35,352 bases of DNA. Source: JAHEYG01 sp044229775 (GTDB lineage: Bacteria; Bacteroidota; Bacteroidia; B-17B0; Aurantibacillaceae). Under the pieces are notes generated by a model. The model was not told the DNA's origin and ran no database searches. It worked only from the letters and a program-made list of their open reading frames with translations. Within the stretch, counting starts at the first letter, position 1. The number at the start of each line of letters is the position of its first letter. A program made the position numbers and the translations under genes. The stretch is taken from NCBI GenBank assembly GCA_044229775.1, contig JBGASH010000010.1:1-35352 (forward strand), written 5' to 3'. Shown here one piece after another: positions 9,099 through 17,468 of the stretch.

Positions 9099-9666
9099 TT
9101 TTCATCGATTTACTATTCTTATCAATATTTTTTTGAAGATTATATTTTGCTTTTTCAAGATTGGATTTAACGGTTTGCTCACTCGCTTCTAATATTTCAC
9201 TTACTTTCTGAAGATCGTAAGCATCCACAATGTGTAAATTAAAAACCAAACGTTGCGATGGCACCAGTTGCTGAAGTGATAAAACCAAAACATCCAGATC
9301 AACATTTTTAAAATCAGTTACTATGTTATCCATAAAAAGATCGAATGATCGCGGCGTAGTTTCTGAAGCCCGAACCGTGCTGGCCACATAATATTCGTTG
9401 CGGATATTTCTTATGAACTGAACGGCAAATAACACAAACTCCTGTGTCATCCATTCATCAAGACTTAAAGCCGTTTGATTTTTAAATTTTGAAAGGTTAT
9501 TGAAAATGTGGGTAAATCCTTCGTTGAGTACCTGATTACCCTGCGCATTACTTTTAGAGAAGCGATTGGCTATAACAGCCATTTTACCATAATAGGTTTG
9601 GAAGAGCTGCTTTTGAGCAACTTTATCGTTTTTTATGCAGGCTAATATTAAATCGGTATCCAACAT
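9082..9666 (-). CDS. RNA polymerase sigma factor, sigma-70 (ECF-like) family
   Basis: 194 residues from the ATG at 9664-9666. The frame extends 13 codons further upstream, but those residues (TSRTTSKTRF) look like leader sequence. Region 2 covers about 1-95 (DLILACIKNDKVAQKQLFQTYY at the start, then a weakly conserved middle). Region 4, a helix-turn-helix, is at about 130-180: LQQLVPSQRLVFNLHIVDAYD then VSEILEASEQTVKSNL. This fits ECF sigma factors that direct transcription of a small regulon in response to an envelope signal. Region 2 is divergent, so promoter recognition may be unusual. The 3' end overlaps the membrane partner gene, the usual arrangement for sigma / anti-sigma pairs. Confidence 0.82.
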   Translation of the reverse strand: MLDTDLILACIKNDKVAQKQLFQTYYGKMAVIANRFSKSNAQGNQVLNEGFTHIFNNLSKFKNQTALSLDEWMTQEFVLFAVQFIRNIRNEYYVASTVRASETTPRSFDLFMDNIVTDFKNVDLDVLVLSLQQLVPSQRLVFNLHIVDAYDLQKVSEILEASEQTVKSNLEKAKYNLQKNIDKNSKSMKNEQFV

Positions 9667-9702
9667 AAAACGGGTTTTGCTAGTTGTACGACTCGTTATT
9701 AA

Positions 9703-9733
9703 CAAAGGTTACGAAAATTGTTGAAAACGTCAA
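9703..9733 (-). promoter_or_regulatory. weak candidate promoter of the sigma factor gene
   Basis: Minus strand: TTG (9731-9733), 20 bp, AACCTTTG (9703-9710). The -7 box has one mismatch to TAnnTTTG. If real, transcription begins near 9697, which supports the ATG at 9666 over the upstream in-frame start. Confidence 0.3.
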
Positions 9734-10182
9734 AAATCGGGCTTCATTTTTTCGTTAACATTTACGGGAAATCGCTTCTTAAGGTAGAATTTACCGGCTT
9801 TTAAGTCGCCCTTAAGTGTTATGCTACCCGATTTTTTACCCCCTAAAAGACCGGTAAGATCCATGATGTTTAAATTTTTTAGCGATGATTTTAACACAAA
9901 ATCGTAAGGCTTTTCGCTATGGGCATCAATGTGTACACGCTTAGATAGACGGGCCTTCCCGAGGTTCATGCCTCCATAAGTTACATCAAATTCGGAAGGG
10001 TAAATTGAGAAGCCAATATCGTTAGGGTTTTTAACGCCAAGAGTAATAATGGCCTCAATGCCGTCCATGTTGGCCTTTTTGATCTTAAAACCCTGCACAC
10101 CGGTAACCTCAGCTTCCTTAAAATCTTTACAGGATGCCAAGATCAGTAAAACCAGTAAGCCTAATAGTTTTAAGGGTTTCAT
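9730..10182 (-). CDS. LEA type 2 (WHy-domain) lipoprotein
   Basis: 150-residue lipoprotein. The signal sequence MKPLKLLGLLVLLILASC ends in a lipobox with Cys18 as the lipidated residue. The mature part has the LEA_2/WHy beta-sandwich pattern: GIEAIITLGVKNPNDIGFSI (the NPN motif is typical), then DVTYGG and a strand-rich end, SGSITLKGDLKAGKF. The family is widespread and its bacterial role is not settled; envelope stress protection is often suggested. It begins 13 bp after the small membrane protein gene and is probably the third gene of the dipeptidase operon. Confidence 0.82.
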   Translation of the reverse strand: MKPLKLLGLLVLLILASCKDFKEAEVTGVQGFKIKKANMDGIEAIITLGVKNPNDIGFSIYPSEFDVTYGGMNLGKARLSKRVHIDAHSEKPYDFVLKSSLKNLNIMDLTGLLGGKKSGSITLKGDLKAGKFYLKKRFPVNVNEKMKPDF

Positions 10183-10195
10183 TATTTTGCGGTTT

Positions 10196-10423
10196 TTAAG
10201 GTTGATATAATTGCAATAAGGATACCAATGTCCAAACAGATTCTAAAATAACAAAGGGTACATATTTTATGAGAACGGATGCCACTCCGGCCAGAAGTGC
10301 GCCCGAAAAATTAAGTCCCAAATAAAGATAAGATTTAGTAGAAGCGATCTTAAAAAGATTCAAAGCAAACGCTATCAATAATAAACTTACGCCAACTGTT
10401 CCTATCCAATCGGCAAAACTCAT
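10196..10423 (-). CDS. Small CBU_0592-like membrane protein
   Basis: 75 residues with three predicted TM helices: about 7-24, 32-50 and 55-72. The pattern GTVGVSLLLIAFALNL, then YLGLNFSGALLAGVASVLI, then FVILESVWTLVSLLQL resembles the small CBU_0592-like family of uncharacterised integral membrane proteins. Its ATG overlaps the dipeptidase stop codon in an ATGA, so translation is coupled. Function unknown. Confidence 0.72.
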   Translation of the reverse strand: MSFADWIGTVGVSLLLIAFALNLFKIASTKSYLYLGLNFSGALLAGVASVLIKYVPFVILESVWTLVSLLQLYQP

Positions 10424-11817
10424 TTTTTAGACAGCTCGCTATAGTTGCGGTAAAACAACGGAATGGTTTCAATTCCCTTATAGTAATTAAACAAACCGTA
10501 ATGTTCGTTTGGCGAATGCAAAGCATCGGTATCTAAACCAAATCCTAATAAAATACTGTCGAGTCCAAGGATCTCTTTGAATAAAGCCACAATTGGAATA
10601 CTACCACCCCCGCGGGTTGGCACTGGTTTTTTACCGTAAGTTTCTTCAATGGCATTGCTGGCCGCTTTAAAAGCCGGTGAGTTAATAGATACCACCACCG
10701 GTTCGCCACCATGATGGTGTTTTACTTTTACTTTTACCGATTTTGGCGCGATCTTTTTAAAATATTTTTCGAATAGCACGGCAATTTTTTCAGAGCTTTG
10801 ATTAGGAACCAAACGCATGCTGATTTTTGCGTAGGCCTTTGAAGGTAAAACTGTTTTTGCTCCTTCGCCGGTATAACCACCCCATATACCATTAACATCC
10901 AATGTTGGACGGATACCCGTACGTTCAATTGTAGTATAACCTTTTTCGCCGTACTCCGATTTTATATTAAGATCTTTTTTGAAGCTATTTAAATTAAAGG
11001 GTGCTTTGGCCATAGCTTTACGTTCGGCAGCAGTTAAATTAACCACACTTTTGTAAAAACCAGGAATGGTAATGTGGTTGTTTTTATCGTGACAACTAGC
11101 TATCATCTTACACAAAATATTCACAGGATTAGCAACTGCTCCTCCGTAAACACCACTGTGAAGATCACGGTTTGGACCTTCCAGTTCCACTTCCATGTAG
11201 GTTAATCCGCGTAAGCCAATATCAATAGATGGGGTTTTGTTTCCAAGCATCGATGTATCAGAAATTAAAAACACATCACCTTTTAAACGGTGTTTGTTCT
11301 CCTTTATCCACGGACCTAAATTCGCTGAACCCACTTCTTCTTCGCCCTCTATCATAAACTTTACGTTGCATGGAAGGGAATTGGTTTTCATCATTATTTC
11401 AAATGCTTTAACATGCATGAACATTTGACCTTTATCGTCGCAGGCGCCTCTGGCAAAAATAGCGCCATCGGGGTGTAAAGTGGTTTTTTTAATAACAGGT
11501 TCAAAAGGTGGCGAATCCCATAGCTCCAATGGATCGGGCGGTTGAACATCGTAGTGACCGTAAACAATAACGGTTGGTTTTTTTGGATCAATAATTTTTT
11601 CGCCATACACCACAGGGTATCCTTTGGTTGGAGAAATTTCAACCAGATCAGCCCCGGCTTCAATTAAACGTTGTTTAACCGCTTCGGCTGTTCGGTGCAT
11701 ATCGGCGGTTTTACTGGTATCGGCGCTAACCGACGGGATGCGTAATAATTCGAGAAGCTCGTTCAAAAAACGGTCTTTATTACTCTCTATATAATTTTTG
11801 ATCTGACTGCGTTCCAT
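10420..11817 (-). CDS. M20 family metallo-dipeptidase (cytosolic dipeptidase type)
   Basis: 465 residues, the normal length of M20 dipeptidases (CNDP2/PepV-like). Expected activity is hydrolysis of dipeptides by a two-zinc centre in the cytoplasm; there is no signal peptide. Metal and catalytic motifs are present in order: VIVYGHYDVQPPDP (His88, Asp90), ACDDKGQ (Asp127), MIEGEEEVGS (catalytic and metal Glu near 159-161), ISDTS (Asp187) and a late His in DALHSPNEHYG. The lid/dimerisation domain lies between about 200 and 320 (LRGLTYMEVELEGPNRDLHSG). It is first in an operon with a CBU_0592-like protein and an LEA lipoprotein, and a good promoter precedes it. Family call is firm; substrate preference is not readable. 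Confidence 0.93.
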   Translation of the reverse strand: MERSQIKNYIESNKDRFLNELLELLRIPSVSADTSKTADMHRTAEAVKQRLIEAGADLVEISPTKGYPVVYGEKIIDPKKPTVIVYGHYDVQPPDPLELWDSPPFEPVIKKTTLHPDGAIFARGACDDKGQMFMHVKAFEIMMKTNSLPCNVKFMIEGEEEVGSANLGPWIKENKHRLKGDVFLISDTSMLGNKTPSIDIGLRGLTYMEVELEGPNRDLHSGVYGGAVANPVNILCKMIASCHDKNNHITIPGFYKSVVNLTAAERKAMAKAPFNLNSFKKDLNIKSEYGEKGYTTIERTGIRPTLDVNGIWGGYTGEGAKTVLPSKAYAKISMRLVPNQSSEKIAVLFEKYFKKIAPKSVKVKVKHHHGGEPVVVSINSPAFKAASNAIEETYGKKPVPTRGGGSIPIVALFKEILGLDSILLGFGLDTDALHSPNEHYGLFNYYKGIETIPLFYRNYSELSKK

Positions 11818-11831
11818 AATAAATTTTGCGC

Positions 11832-11864
11832 CAAAGGTAATATTTTTAGCCAGAATCTGTTCAA
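11832..11864 (-). promoter_or_regulatory. Bacteroidota-type promoter of the dipeptidase operon
   Basis: Minus strand: TTG (11862-11864), 22 bp, TACCTTTG (11832-11839), an exact match to TAnnTTTG. It ends 14 bp upstream of the dipeptidase ATG, so the leader is very short. Confidence 0.6.
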
Positions 11865-11959
11865 ATTTTGGCTCTTAAAGGCCATTTTATTTGGTTTTTA
11901 TTATTACCTTTAAATACAGTTAGTCTAAAAATTCACACATGCTTGTCCCATTCAACAAA

Positions 11960-13522
11960 ATGAAAAAACTTTTTCTACTATTCAGCTTCCTTTCGTTTAA
12001 TTTGGCCAATGCCCAATTCACCAATGTACTGATAAGTACTACCAGTAATCCTGAAGAGGTTTCTATCGCCATTAATCCAAAAAACACCAATGAAATTGTT
12101 GCCGGTGCTAATATCAGCAGTATGTATCGCAGCAATAATGCCGGTGCTACCTGGTCGGTAGCCGCGTTAACTTGCGCAGCGTATAACGTGTGGGGAGATC
12201 CGGTTTTAATTTGGGATACAGCACAGGCCGCTTATTATATTCACCTTTCTAATCCGCCTTCGGGTGGTGGAAATTCTTGGATCGATCGCATAGTTGTTCA
12301 AAAATCGGGTAATGCCGGACAAACTTACACTACCTGTGTGGGTGTTGGAAAGAATGGAACAAAAGGACAAGATAAAGCCTGGGCCGTAATTAATCCTACC
12401 AACAATGCCATACATATGACCTGGACACAATTTGATGTGTACGGCAGTTCGGCCACAACCGACAGTAGTATAATTTTGTATTCAAAATCGACCGACGGTG
12501 GATTAACCTTTAGTACGCCCAAACGTATTTCGAAATATGCCGGCGATTGCATTGATTCTGATAAAACCGTTGAAGGGGCCGTGCCGGCAGTTGGTCCTAA
12601 CGGCGATATTTATGTTTGTTGGTCGGGCAAAAATGGTTTAATGTTTCAAAAATCTACTGATGGCGGAACAACCTGGTTACCGGCCGAACAACTTATTACA
12701 GCAACACCCGGCGGCTGGGATTACACCATTAGCGGTTTGCAAAGGTGCAATGGTTTACCATTTACATTTTGCGACTTAAGCAACGGCCCCTATAAAGGAA
12801 CCATTTATGTAAACTATAGTGATGAGACCAACGGTGTGAATGACAAAGATATTTGGATCGTAAAATCTACCAATGGCGGAACCACGTGGAGCGCCCCGAT
12901 ACGCGTTAATGACGATGCTCCGGGAAGGCAACAGTTTATGAGTTCTATGACCATTGATCAAACAACCGGTTATGTATATGTGGTGTTTTATGATAGAAGA
13001 AATTTTTCGAGTGGTGATAATACCGATGTTTACCTGGCCATTTCAAAAGATGGTGGAAGCACTTTTGTAAATTACAAGATCAATGCTAACACCTTTTTAC
13101 CAACCAGTGGCACTTTTTTTGGCGATTACATTGGCATTTCGGCCGTAAACAACGTGATAAGACCAATTTGGATGCAACTGAATGGCGGATCTTTAAGTGT
13201 GTATACTGCGATTGTGAATCCGGTGGTTTTAGGAATTGATGAAGCTAAAAAAGATAATTTGAATTTATTGACGCCACGCCCAAACCCGTTCACTACCGAA
13301 ACTACTGTTGAATTTTCGCTCGATAAAAAAACGAAGCTTAATATAAAGTTGTTGGATTACACCGGAAAAACCATCAGTAAACCTGCTATTAATAAAGAGT
13401 ATCCTAAGGGCGTTCATGAGATAACGGTCAACGCACAGCAGCTCAATTTATCATCCGGTATTTATTACCTGGTGTTTTATGGCGATGATAAAAGTAAATA
13501 CACAAAATTACTGGTTGAATGA
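11960..13522 (+). CDS. Secreted BNR/Asp-box (sialidase-fold) protein with T9SS type A sorting domain
   Basis: 520 residues from the second in-frame ATG (11960), chosen because it begins a standard signal peptide (MKKLFLLFSFLSFNLANAQ); the ATG at 11939 would put seven extra residues before it. The body is a beta-propeller marked by repeated Asp-box motifs (SxDxGxTW type): SNNAGATW, STDGGLTF, STDGGTTW, STNGGTTW and SKDGGSTF. That spacing suits a six-bladed sialidase-type propeller. The C-terminus (PRPNPFTTETTVEFSL, then LLDYTGK and SSGIYYLVFYG) is a type A sorting domain. The propeller fold does not establish glycosidase activity: I could not identify the arginine triad or Tyr/Glu pair of true sialidases with certainty. 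It may be a glycan-binding surface protein. It is coupled to the next gene by an ATGA overlap. Confidence 0.85.
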   Translation: MKKLFLLFSFLSFNLANAQFTNVLISTTSNPEEVSIAINPKNTNEIVAGANISSMYRSNNAGATWSVAALTCAAYNVWGDPVLIWDTAQAAYYIHLSNPPSGGGNSWIDRIVVQKSGNAGQTYTTCVGVGKNGTKGQDKAWAVINPTNNAIHMTWTQFDVYGSSATTDSSIILYSKSTDGGLTFSTPKRISKYAGDCIDSDKTVEGAVPAVGPNGDIYVCWSGKNGLMFQKSTDGGTTWLPAEQLITATPGGWDYTISGLQRCNGLPFTFCDLSNGPYKGTIYVNYSDETNGVNDKDIWIVKSTNGGTTWSAPIRVNDDAPGRQQFMSSMTIDQTTGYVYVVFYDRRNFSSGDNTDVYLAISKDGGSTFVNYKINANTFLPTSGTFFGDYIGISAVNNVIRPIWMQLNGGSLSVYTAIVNPVVLGIDEAKKDNLNLLTPRPNPFTTETTVEFSLDKKTKLNIKLLDYTGKTISKPAINKEYPKGVHEITVNAQQLNLSSGIYYLVFYGDDKSKYTKLLVE

Positions 13523-14130
13523 TGACAAAAAGACATACGCTTTTTTTCATTTCATTTTTCTTTACACTTCTATTACTTTCGGGTCAGATAAGCCGTGTGT
13601 CGAAATTTAATGCCATCATTCTTGGAAACGATATCCGTTTAGATTTTACCATCTCGCAGGGAAGTTCCTGCAACGGTTATCAGATTTTAAAAGGTTACGA
13701 TAGCACCAATTATAATTTGTTATACGATTATTCGGGTATTTGCGGCAATAGCAGCACCGAAGAGAGTTTTTCTTACACCGATGGCGGCGTACAAAAAAAT
13801 TCTTACCTGTATTATAAGATCTTAATTCCGCCGTTTGATTATTCTAAAGCGTTAAGAATGTATGTTGAAGAAAAGAAAACCAAAAAGAATATTCTTTACA
13901 CCTATCCACAACCTGTAAATAGTACCGTAACCGCTTATCTCGAAAATGAAAATTTTGATGATTATGTGTTACGAATAATTGATTGCAATGGCATGGTACG
14001 TCGTGAACTTAGAATTAACGCATACAAATACATCACCACCGATATCAGTGACTTTGAACACGGCGTTTATTGCTTGTTCTTAATTGACAGCTCCGGTAAT
14101 TTTTCGAGAGGAAAGATCATTAAGAATTAA
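13519..14130 (+). CDS. Small secreted protein, fibronectin-like with degenerate sorting domain
   Basis: 203 residues, with Met codons at 13519 and 13522. The signal peptide is about 1-24 (TLFFISFFFTLLLLSGQ). One FN3-like segment follows (DIRLDFTISQGSSCNGYQIL, then YSYTDGG and YYKI patterns). The C-terminal 75 residues (YPQPVNSTVTAYLEN, then LRIIDCNGMVRREL and HGVYCLFLID) have the layout of a type A T9SS sorting domain, but with YPQPV where YPNP is usual. It overlaps the stop codon of the Asp-box protein, so the two are co-translated and may act together at the cell surface. I do not recognise a specific family. Confidence 0.7.
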   Translation: MMTKRHTLFFISFFFTLLLLSGQISRVSKFNAIILGNDIRLDFTISQGSSCNGYQILKGYDSTNYNLLYDYSGICGNSSTEESFSYTDGGVQKNSYLYYKILIPPFDYSKALRMYVEEKKTKKNILYTYPQPVNSTVTAYLENENFDDYVLRIIDCNGMVRRELRINAYKYITTDISDFEHGVYCLFLIDSSGNFSRGKIIKN

Positions 14131-14211
14131 GTGAATCGGTTGAGGATCAAGAGCGAGTGAAGGGACTAAAGAAAAAACTGTATCTTTAACACTAAACAAT
14201 AAACTTTACAC

Positions 14212-14586
14212 ATGGAACAAACCAACACACCTCAACAAACAGGAACCACCGAAGATAAAACTGTAGCCATATTGGCCTACATCACTTTAATAGGATTTAT
14301 TGTGGCCATTATCATGCATGGCAGCAATAAAACAAAGTTAGGTGCTTACCATTTAAAACAAGCGTTAGGATTAGTGATAACCGGCGTGGGAAGCTGGTTT
14401 TTGATAATGATCATCGCGTTCATTCCATTCGTAAACCTTCTTCTTATAATTATATCTCCTGTCATTTGGATAGGGATACTGGTATTGGTAATAATGGGAG
14501 TTATTAACGCCGCTAATGGTGAGCAAAAGCCGCTGCCGCTCTTGGGCACCCTATTTGAAAAATGGTTCGCGAACGCGTTTAATTAA
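14212..14586 (+). CDS. DUF4870 membrane protein
   Basis: 124 residues. The pattern EDKTVAILAYITLIGFIVAI, then YHLKQALGLVI, then three further hydrophobic segments ending VLVIMGVINAANGEQKPLPL is that of DUF4870 (Tic20-like) proteins, which have three to four TM helices and unknown function. Alone on its transcript as far as I can see. A terminator follows at 14718-14744. Confidence 0.85.
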   Translation: MEQTNTPQQTGTTEDKTVAILAYITLIGFIVAIIMHGSNKTKLGAYHLKQALGLVITGVGSWFLIMIIAFIPFVNLLLIIISPVIWIGILVLVIMGVINAANGEQKPLPLLGTLFEKWFANAFN

Positions 14587-14646
14587 GTCCACCTCCGCCA
14601 ACTGGGGACATCCCATTTTTTAAAAAGTCTTTATGGAGAAGAATGT

Positions 14647-14662
14647 CTCCCGCCGGCGGGAG
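14647..14662. repeat. 16-bp GC-rich perfect palindrome in the intergenic region
   Basis: CTCCCGCCGGCGGGAG is a perfect palindrome, far richer in GC than its surroundings, in the 209-bp gap between DUF4870 and recQ. A further short inverted repeat (GTCAC...GTGAC, 14664-14679) follows. At 14594-14607 there is a CCGCC-N4-GGGGAC segment similar to the CCGCC-GCT-GGCGG hairpin in the tRNA-Phe module at 22021-22041. This may be a remnant of a repetitive palindromic (REP-like) family. Confidence 0.5.
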
Positions 14663-14717
14663 TGTCACACTTGCGTGACGAGGGTGGATCTTTTATTCTT
14701 CAACCTTAAGAAAATAA

Positions 14718-14744
14718 AAAAGCCCCGCTTATAACGAGGCTTTT
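14718..14744. terminator. bidirectional intrinsic terminator
   Basis: 10-bp stem (14718-14727 with 14735-14744, one mismatch) with a CTTATAA loop, flanked by A on the left and T on the right. It serves the convergent DUF4870 (plus) and recQ (minus) transcripts. Confidence 0.8.
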
Positions 14745-14795
14745 ATGATTATTGGTTGGTTTAATTTCCGTACTCCGATATAAACTGTATCCGCA

Positions 14796-15494
14796 TCAAC
14801 CTGATCTCCTCCTCGTATAATCGTTCTCTCCCAATTCTTTTAAGGCCACATCAACGCTATCGGTTTTCGATTCTTTAAAATATTCAATTATCTCGTCCTG
14901 CTTTTCTTCATCAATGGCGTCTTCAATATAATAATTGATATTTAATTTTGTTCCTGAGGCCACTATGGTTTCCATTTCGGTCAAAAGATCGTTCATCTTT
15001 AAACTTTTCGATTTGGCCATGTCGGTTAAACTAATTTTGCGGTCAACGTTTTGAATAATATAAACCTTTAAACCCGATTTATTGACAACCGATTTAATTA
15101 CCATATCAGACGGACGTTCTATCTCGTTCTCGTCAACATATTTTTTAATGACCTTTATAATTTCATTACCAAATTTACCGGCCTTACCCTGCCCTACTCC
15201 TGTTATTTTTGCCAACTCATCTAATGTTGTAGGATACTGGATGGTCATTTCTTCTAATGATGTTTCCTGAAAGATCACGTATGGAGGCAAACTATGTTTA
15301 GCGGCGATCTTTTTTGTGACATCTTTCAACATCGCAAATAACGTTTGATCAGCTGCTCCCGCTCCTCTTCCACCGGTTACAATATCATCATCATCATGAC
15401 TCTTATCGGTATTACTGTAATCGTGGTCGCGGGTAAATTTAATACTGTGTGGCTTTTTTAAGAAGGCGTGTCCTTTATCGTTTATCTTTAACAA
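14796..15494 (-). CDS. recQ: C-terminal half of RecQ (HRDC domain), cut off by an in-frame stop
   Basis: This frame is in register with the helicase frame at 15495-16973; only the TGA at 15495-15497 separates them. The first codons (TTG TTA AAG ATA: LLKINDKGHAFLKKP) complete the beta-wing of the RQC winged-helix domain. An acidic and Gly-rich linker follows (HDDDDIVTGGRGAGAADQ). Then comes the HRDC domain at about 45-125 (LPPYVIFQETSLEEMTIQYPT, ITGVGQGKAGKFG). The end is a helical region typical of Bacteroidota RecQ (KLYIIQNVDRK-like, GTKLNINYYI). There is no independent start with a sensible N-terminus, so this is the second half of an interrupted gene, with a total of 725 residues plus the stop. 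Confidence 0.85.
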   Translation of the reverse strand: MLKINDKGHAFLKKPHSIKFTRDHDYSNTDKSHDDDDIVTGGRGAGAADQTLFAMLKDVTKKIAAKHSLPPYVIFQETSLEEMTIQYPTTLDELAKITGVGQGKAGKFGNEIIKVIKKYVDENEIERPSDMVIKSVVNKSGLKVYIIQNVDRKISLTDMAKSKSLKMNDLLTEMETIVASGTKLNINYYIEDAIDEEKQDEIIEYFKESKTDSVDVALKELGENDYTRRRSG

Positions 15495-16973
15495 TCAGTA
15501 ATTTTCAATGTCTTTCATCATATAACCATTCACAATAGCATGTCGTAATACCGCGTTCCAGAATTTATCATCCTTATCGTGCTCAACACCCTTACCCCAC
15601 ACATCAAGATTATTATGCTTGTAGGATTTTGAAGTTGCCGTTAAAGTGCCCATTATTACATTAATGACATCTTTAATTTTATGTTTTTCTTTTATTTCAG
15701 AAACTGTTTCAATGGCCAACTCAAGATCGTCTTTGGCTTCGAACCGTTGTTTTGGGTGACGACAATTATCGCAATGTTCGTTACATTTTTTCTCGGCAAA
15801 TTCTTCACCAAAATAATGCAGTAAGAATTTACGGCGGCACGAAGACGTTTCGGCAAACGCGGCAGTTTCGCTCAGCATTTGCTTTCCTATCTCTTGTTCG
15901 GCAACGGGTTTATCTTTCATGAACTTCTCAAGTTTCATGATGTCGTCGTAACTGTAAAACGTTACGCAATTTCCCTCTCCGCCATCGCGGCCCGCACGAC
16001 CGGTTTCCTGATAATATCCTTCCAGTGATTTTGGAATGTCGTGGTGTATCACATAGCGCACATCCGGTTTATCAATACCCATTCCAAAAGCAATAGTGGC
16101 AACGATAACATCAATTCCTTCCATTAAGAACGCGTCCTGTGTTTTAGCACGCTCTTTCGCGTCTAATCCCGCATGGTAAGGCTGCGCTTTAATGCCGTTA
16201 ACTTTTAAAGCTTGGGCAATTTCTTCCACCTTTTTACGGCTTAAGCAATAAACGATACCGGATTTGCCCGTATTTTGTTTAACGTATTTAATGATCTCTT
16301 TAATAACATTTTGCTTAGGACGTACCTCATAATATAAATTAGCGCGGTTGAACGACGACTTAAATACATTAGCCGTCATCATTCCTAAATTCTTTTGAAT
16401 ATCCTGTTGAACTTTTGGTGTAGCGGTAGCGGTTAAAGCCATTACCGGAACATTACCAACCTTATCAATAATAGGACGAAGGCGGCGATACTCGGGCCTG
16501 AAATCGTGACCCCACTCCGAAATACAATGCGCTTCATCAATAGCGAAAAAAGAAATTTTAAACTCGGCAAAGAACTTCACGTTCTCTTCCTTGGTTAAAG
16601 TTTCAGGGGCTACATATAATAGTTTTGTTTTACCGTCAATAACGTCCTTCTTCACTTTAGCGATCTCGCTCTTATTAAGCGATGAATTTAAAAAATGGGC
16701 AATACCTGATTCGTGACTAAAGCCACGGATAGCATCCACCTGATTCTTCATTAAAGCAATAAGCGGCGATACCACTATAGCGGTGCCATCGCTTAATATA
16801 GCAGGTAGCTGATAACATAAGGATTTGCCTCCACCGGTAGGCATTATAACAAAAGTGTCTTTTCCGGAAAGCACGCTTTGTATGATCTTTTCCTGCGTTC
16901 CCTTAAAGTGCTCAAATCCAAAAAAACTCTTAAGTACGGTGTATAATTCTGCGGTTTCTACTTCGGCAATCAT
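15495..16973 (-). CDS. recQ: ATP-dependent DNA helicase RecQ, N-terminal part, truncated by in-frame TGA
   Basis: 492 residues. RecQ unwinds DNA 3' to 5' in recombination and replication repair. All core motifs are intact: motif 0 at FKGTQEKII, Walker A MPTGGGKSLCYQ, DEAHCISEWGHDF, ALTATAT, and motif VI ETGRAGRDGG. The RQC zinc-binding cysteines are present (CRRKF...CNEHCDNC). The winged helix begins but the frame stops after KDIENY. The next in-frame codons continue the family sequence, and related proteins have, from memory, a Gly at the stop position (ENYG), so GGA to TGA is the simplest explanation. The truncated product would keep ATPase and zinc parts but lose the wing and HRDC. TGA is the normal stop of other genes here, so codon reassignment is unlikely. 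Confidence 0.88.
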   Translation of the reverse strand: MIAEVETAELYTVLKSFFGFEHFKGTQEKIIQSVLSGKDTFVIMPTGGGKSLCYQLPAILSDGTAIVVSPLIALMKNQVDAIRGFSHESGIAHFLNSSLNKSEIAKVKKDVIDGKTKLLYVAPETLTKEENVKFFAEFKISFFAIDEAHCISEWGHDFRPEYRRLRPIIDKVGNVPVMALTATATPKVQQDIQKNLGMMTANVFKSSFNRANLYYEVRPKQNVIKEIIKYVKQNTGKSGIVYCLSRKKVEEIAQALKVNGIKAQPYHAGLDAKERAKTQDAFLMEGIDVIVATIAFGMGIDKPDVRYVIHHDIPKSLEGYYQETGRAGRDGGEGNCVTFYSYDDIMKLEKFMKDKPVAEQEIGKQMLSETAAFAETSSCRRKFLLHYFGEEFAEKKCNEHCDNCRHPKQRFEAKDDLELAIETVSEIKEKHKIKDVINVIMGTLTATSKSYKHNNLDVWGKGVEHDKDDKFWNAVLRHAIVNGYMMKDIENY

Positions 16974-16995
16974 GTTTTTTAGTGAGTATTAGTAA

Positions 16996-17016
16996 GTGTG
17001 TGTGTGTTGTGTGTAT
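16996..17016. repeat. short GT-rich microsatellite upstream of recQ
   Basis: An alternating GT tract (16996-17006) followed by TTGTGTGTATG, in the 156-bp gap upstream of recQ. I see no clear TAnnTTTG promoter there. The tract could vary in length, but nothing shows that it is regulatory. Confidence 0.5.
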
Positions 17017-17129
17017 GTTTGTTTCTACTATAAATATATACAATATTTTTTTTATTTCGCAAAACTTTTTCCGTGAATTGACATCTTTTGGATGAATTAA
17101 GGAAATTTTAAGACGGAATTTTGGGCGCT

Positions 17130-17468
17130 TTACAGATTTGCGTCCATTTTGGGATAGAATATCACCAAGGGAATGATATATAGCAATGAAGATGCTATGC
17201 TGAATATGGTGCCGGGTCCCAGATCGTTTATCAAAATAAGAAAAACGGTTTTAACAAAAAATATCCCAATAAAAAGTTCAACGCCCCATTTTTTCATGTA
17301 CCAAAGTCCCACAAACGACATAAAACCGCCCGCTACGATAAGTCCGTAAATTACCGGAATAAAATCACCTAATTTTTTAACCCAGGGCGAAAAAACTGCC
17401 AGAAAAGAAAATGCCAATGCAGCAAAACCCAAATAGCAGATGATGGATATTATTCTTGGACGTTTCAT
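17130..17468 (-). CDS. Small four-helix membrane protein
   Basis: 112 residues with four predicted TM helices: about 6-27 (ISIICYLGFAALAFSFLAVF), 37-57, 63-83 and 87-107. A short lysine-rich loop, YMKKWG, lies between helices 2 and 3. No family recognised. Its ATG overlaps the stop codon of the MacB-like permease by one base (TAATG), so it is translationally coupled to it and may be an accessory protein of that transporter. Confidence 0.7.
   Translation of the reverse strand: MKRPRIISIICYLGFAALAFSFLAVFSPWVKKLGDFIPVIYGLIVAGGFMSFVGLWYMKKWGVELFIGIFFVKTVFLILINDLGPGTIFSIASSLLYIIPLVIFYPKMDANL

Noticed and set aside
11960..13522. Calling the Asp-box protein a sialidase enzyme
   Set aside because: Asp boxes show the propeller fold only; the catalytic Arg triad and Tyr/Glu could not be assigned with confidence.
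15495..15497. TGA read as an amino acid (alternative genetic code or selenocysteine) in recQ
   Set aside because: TGA is the ordinary stop of other genes in the window (bacilliredoxin, Asp-box protein). No selenocysteine-type family is involved, and the family position is Gly as far as I recall.
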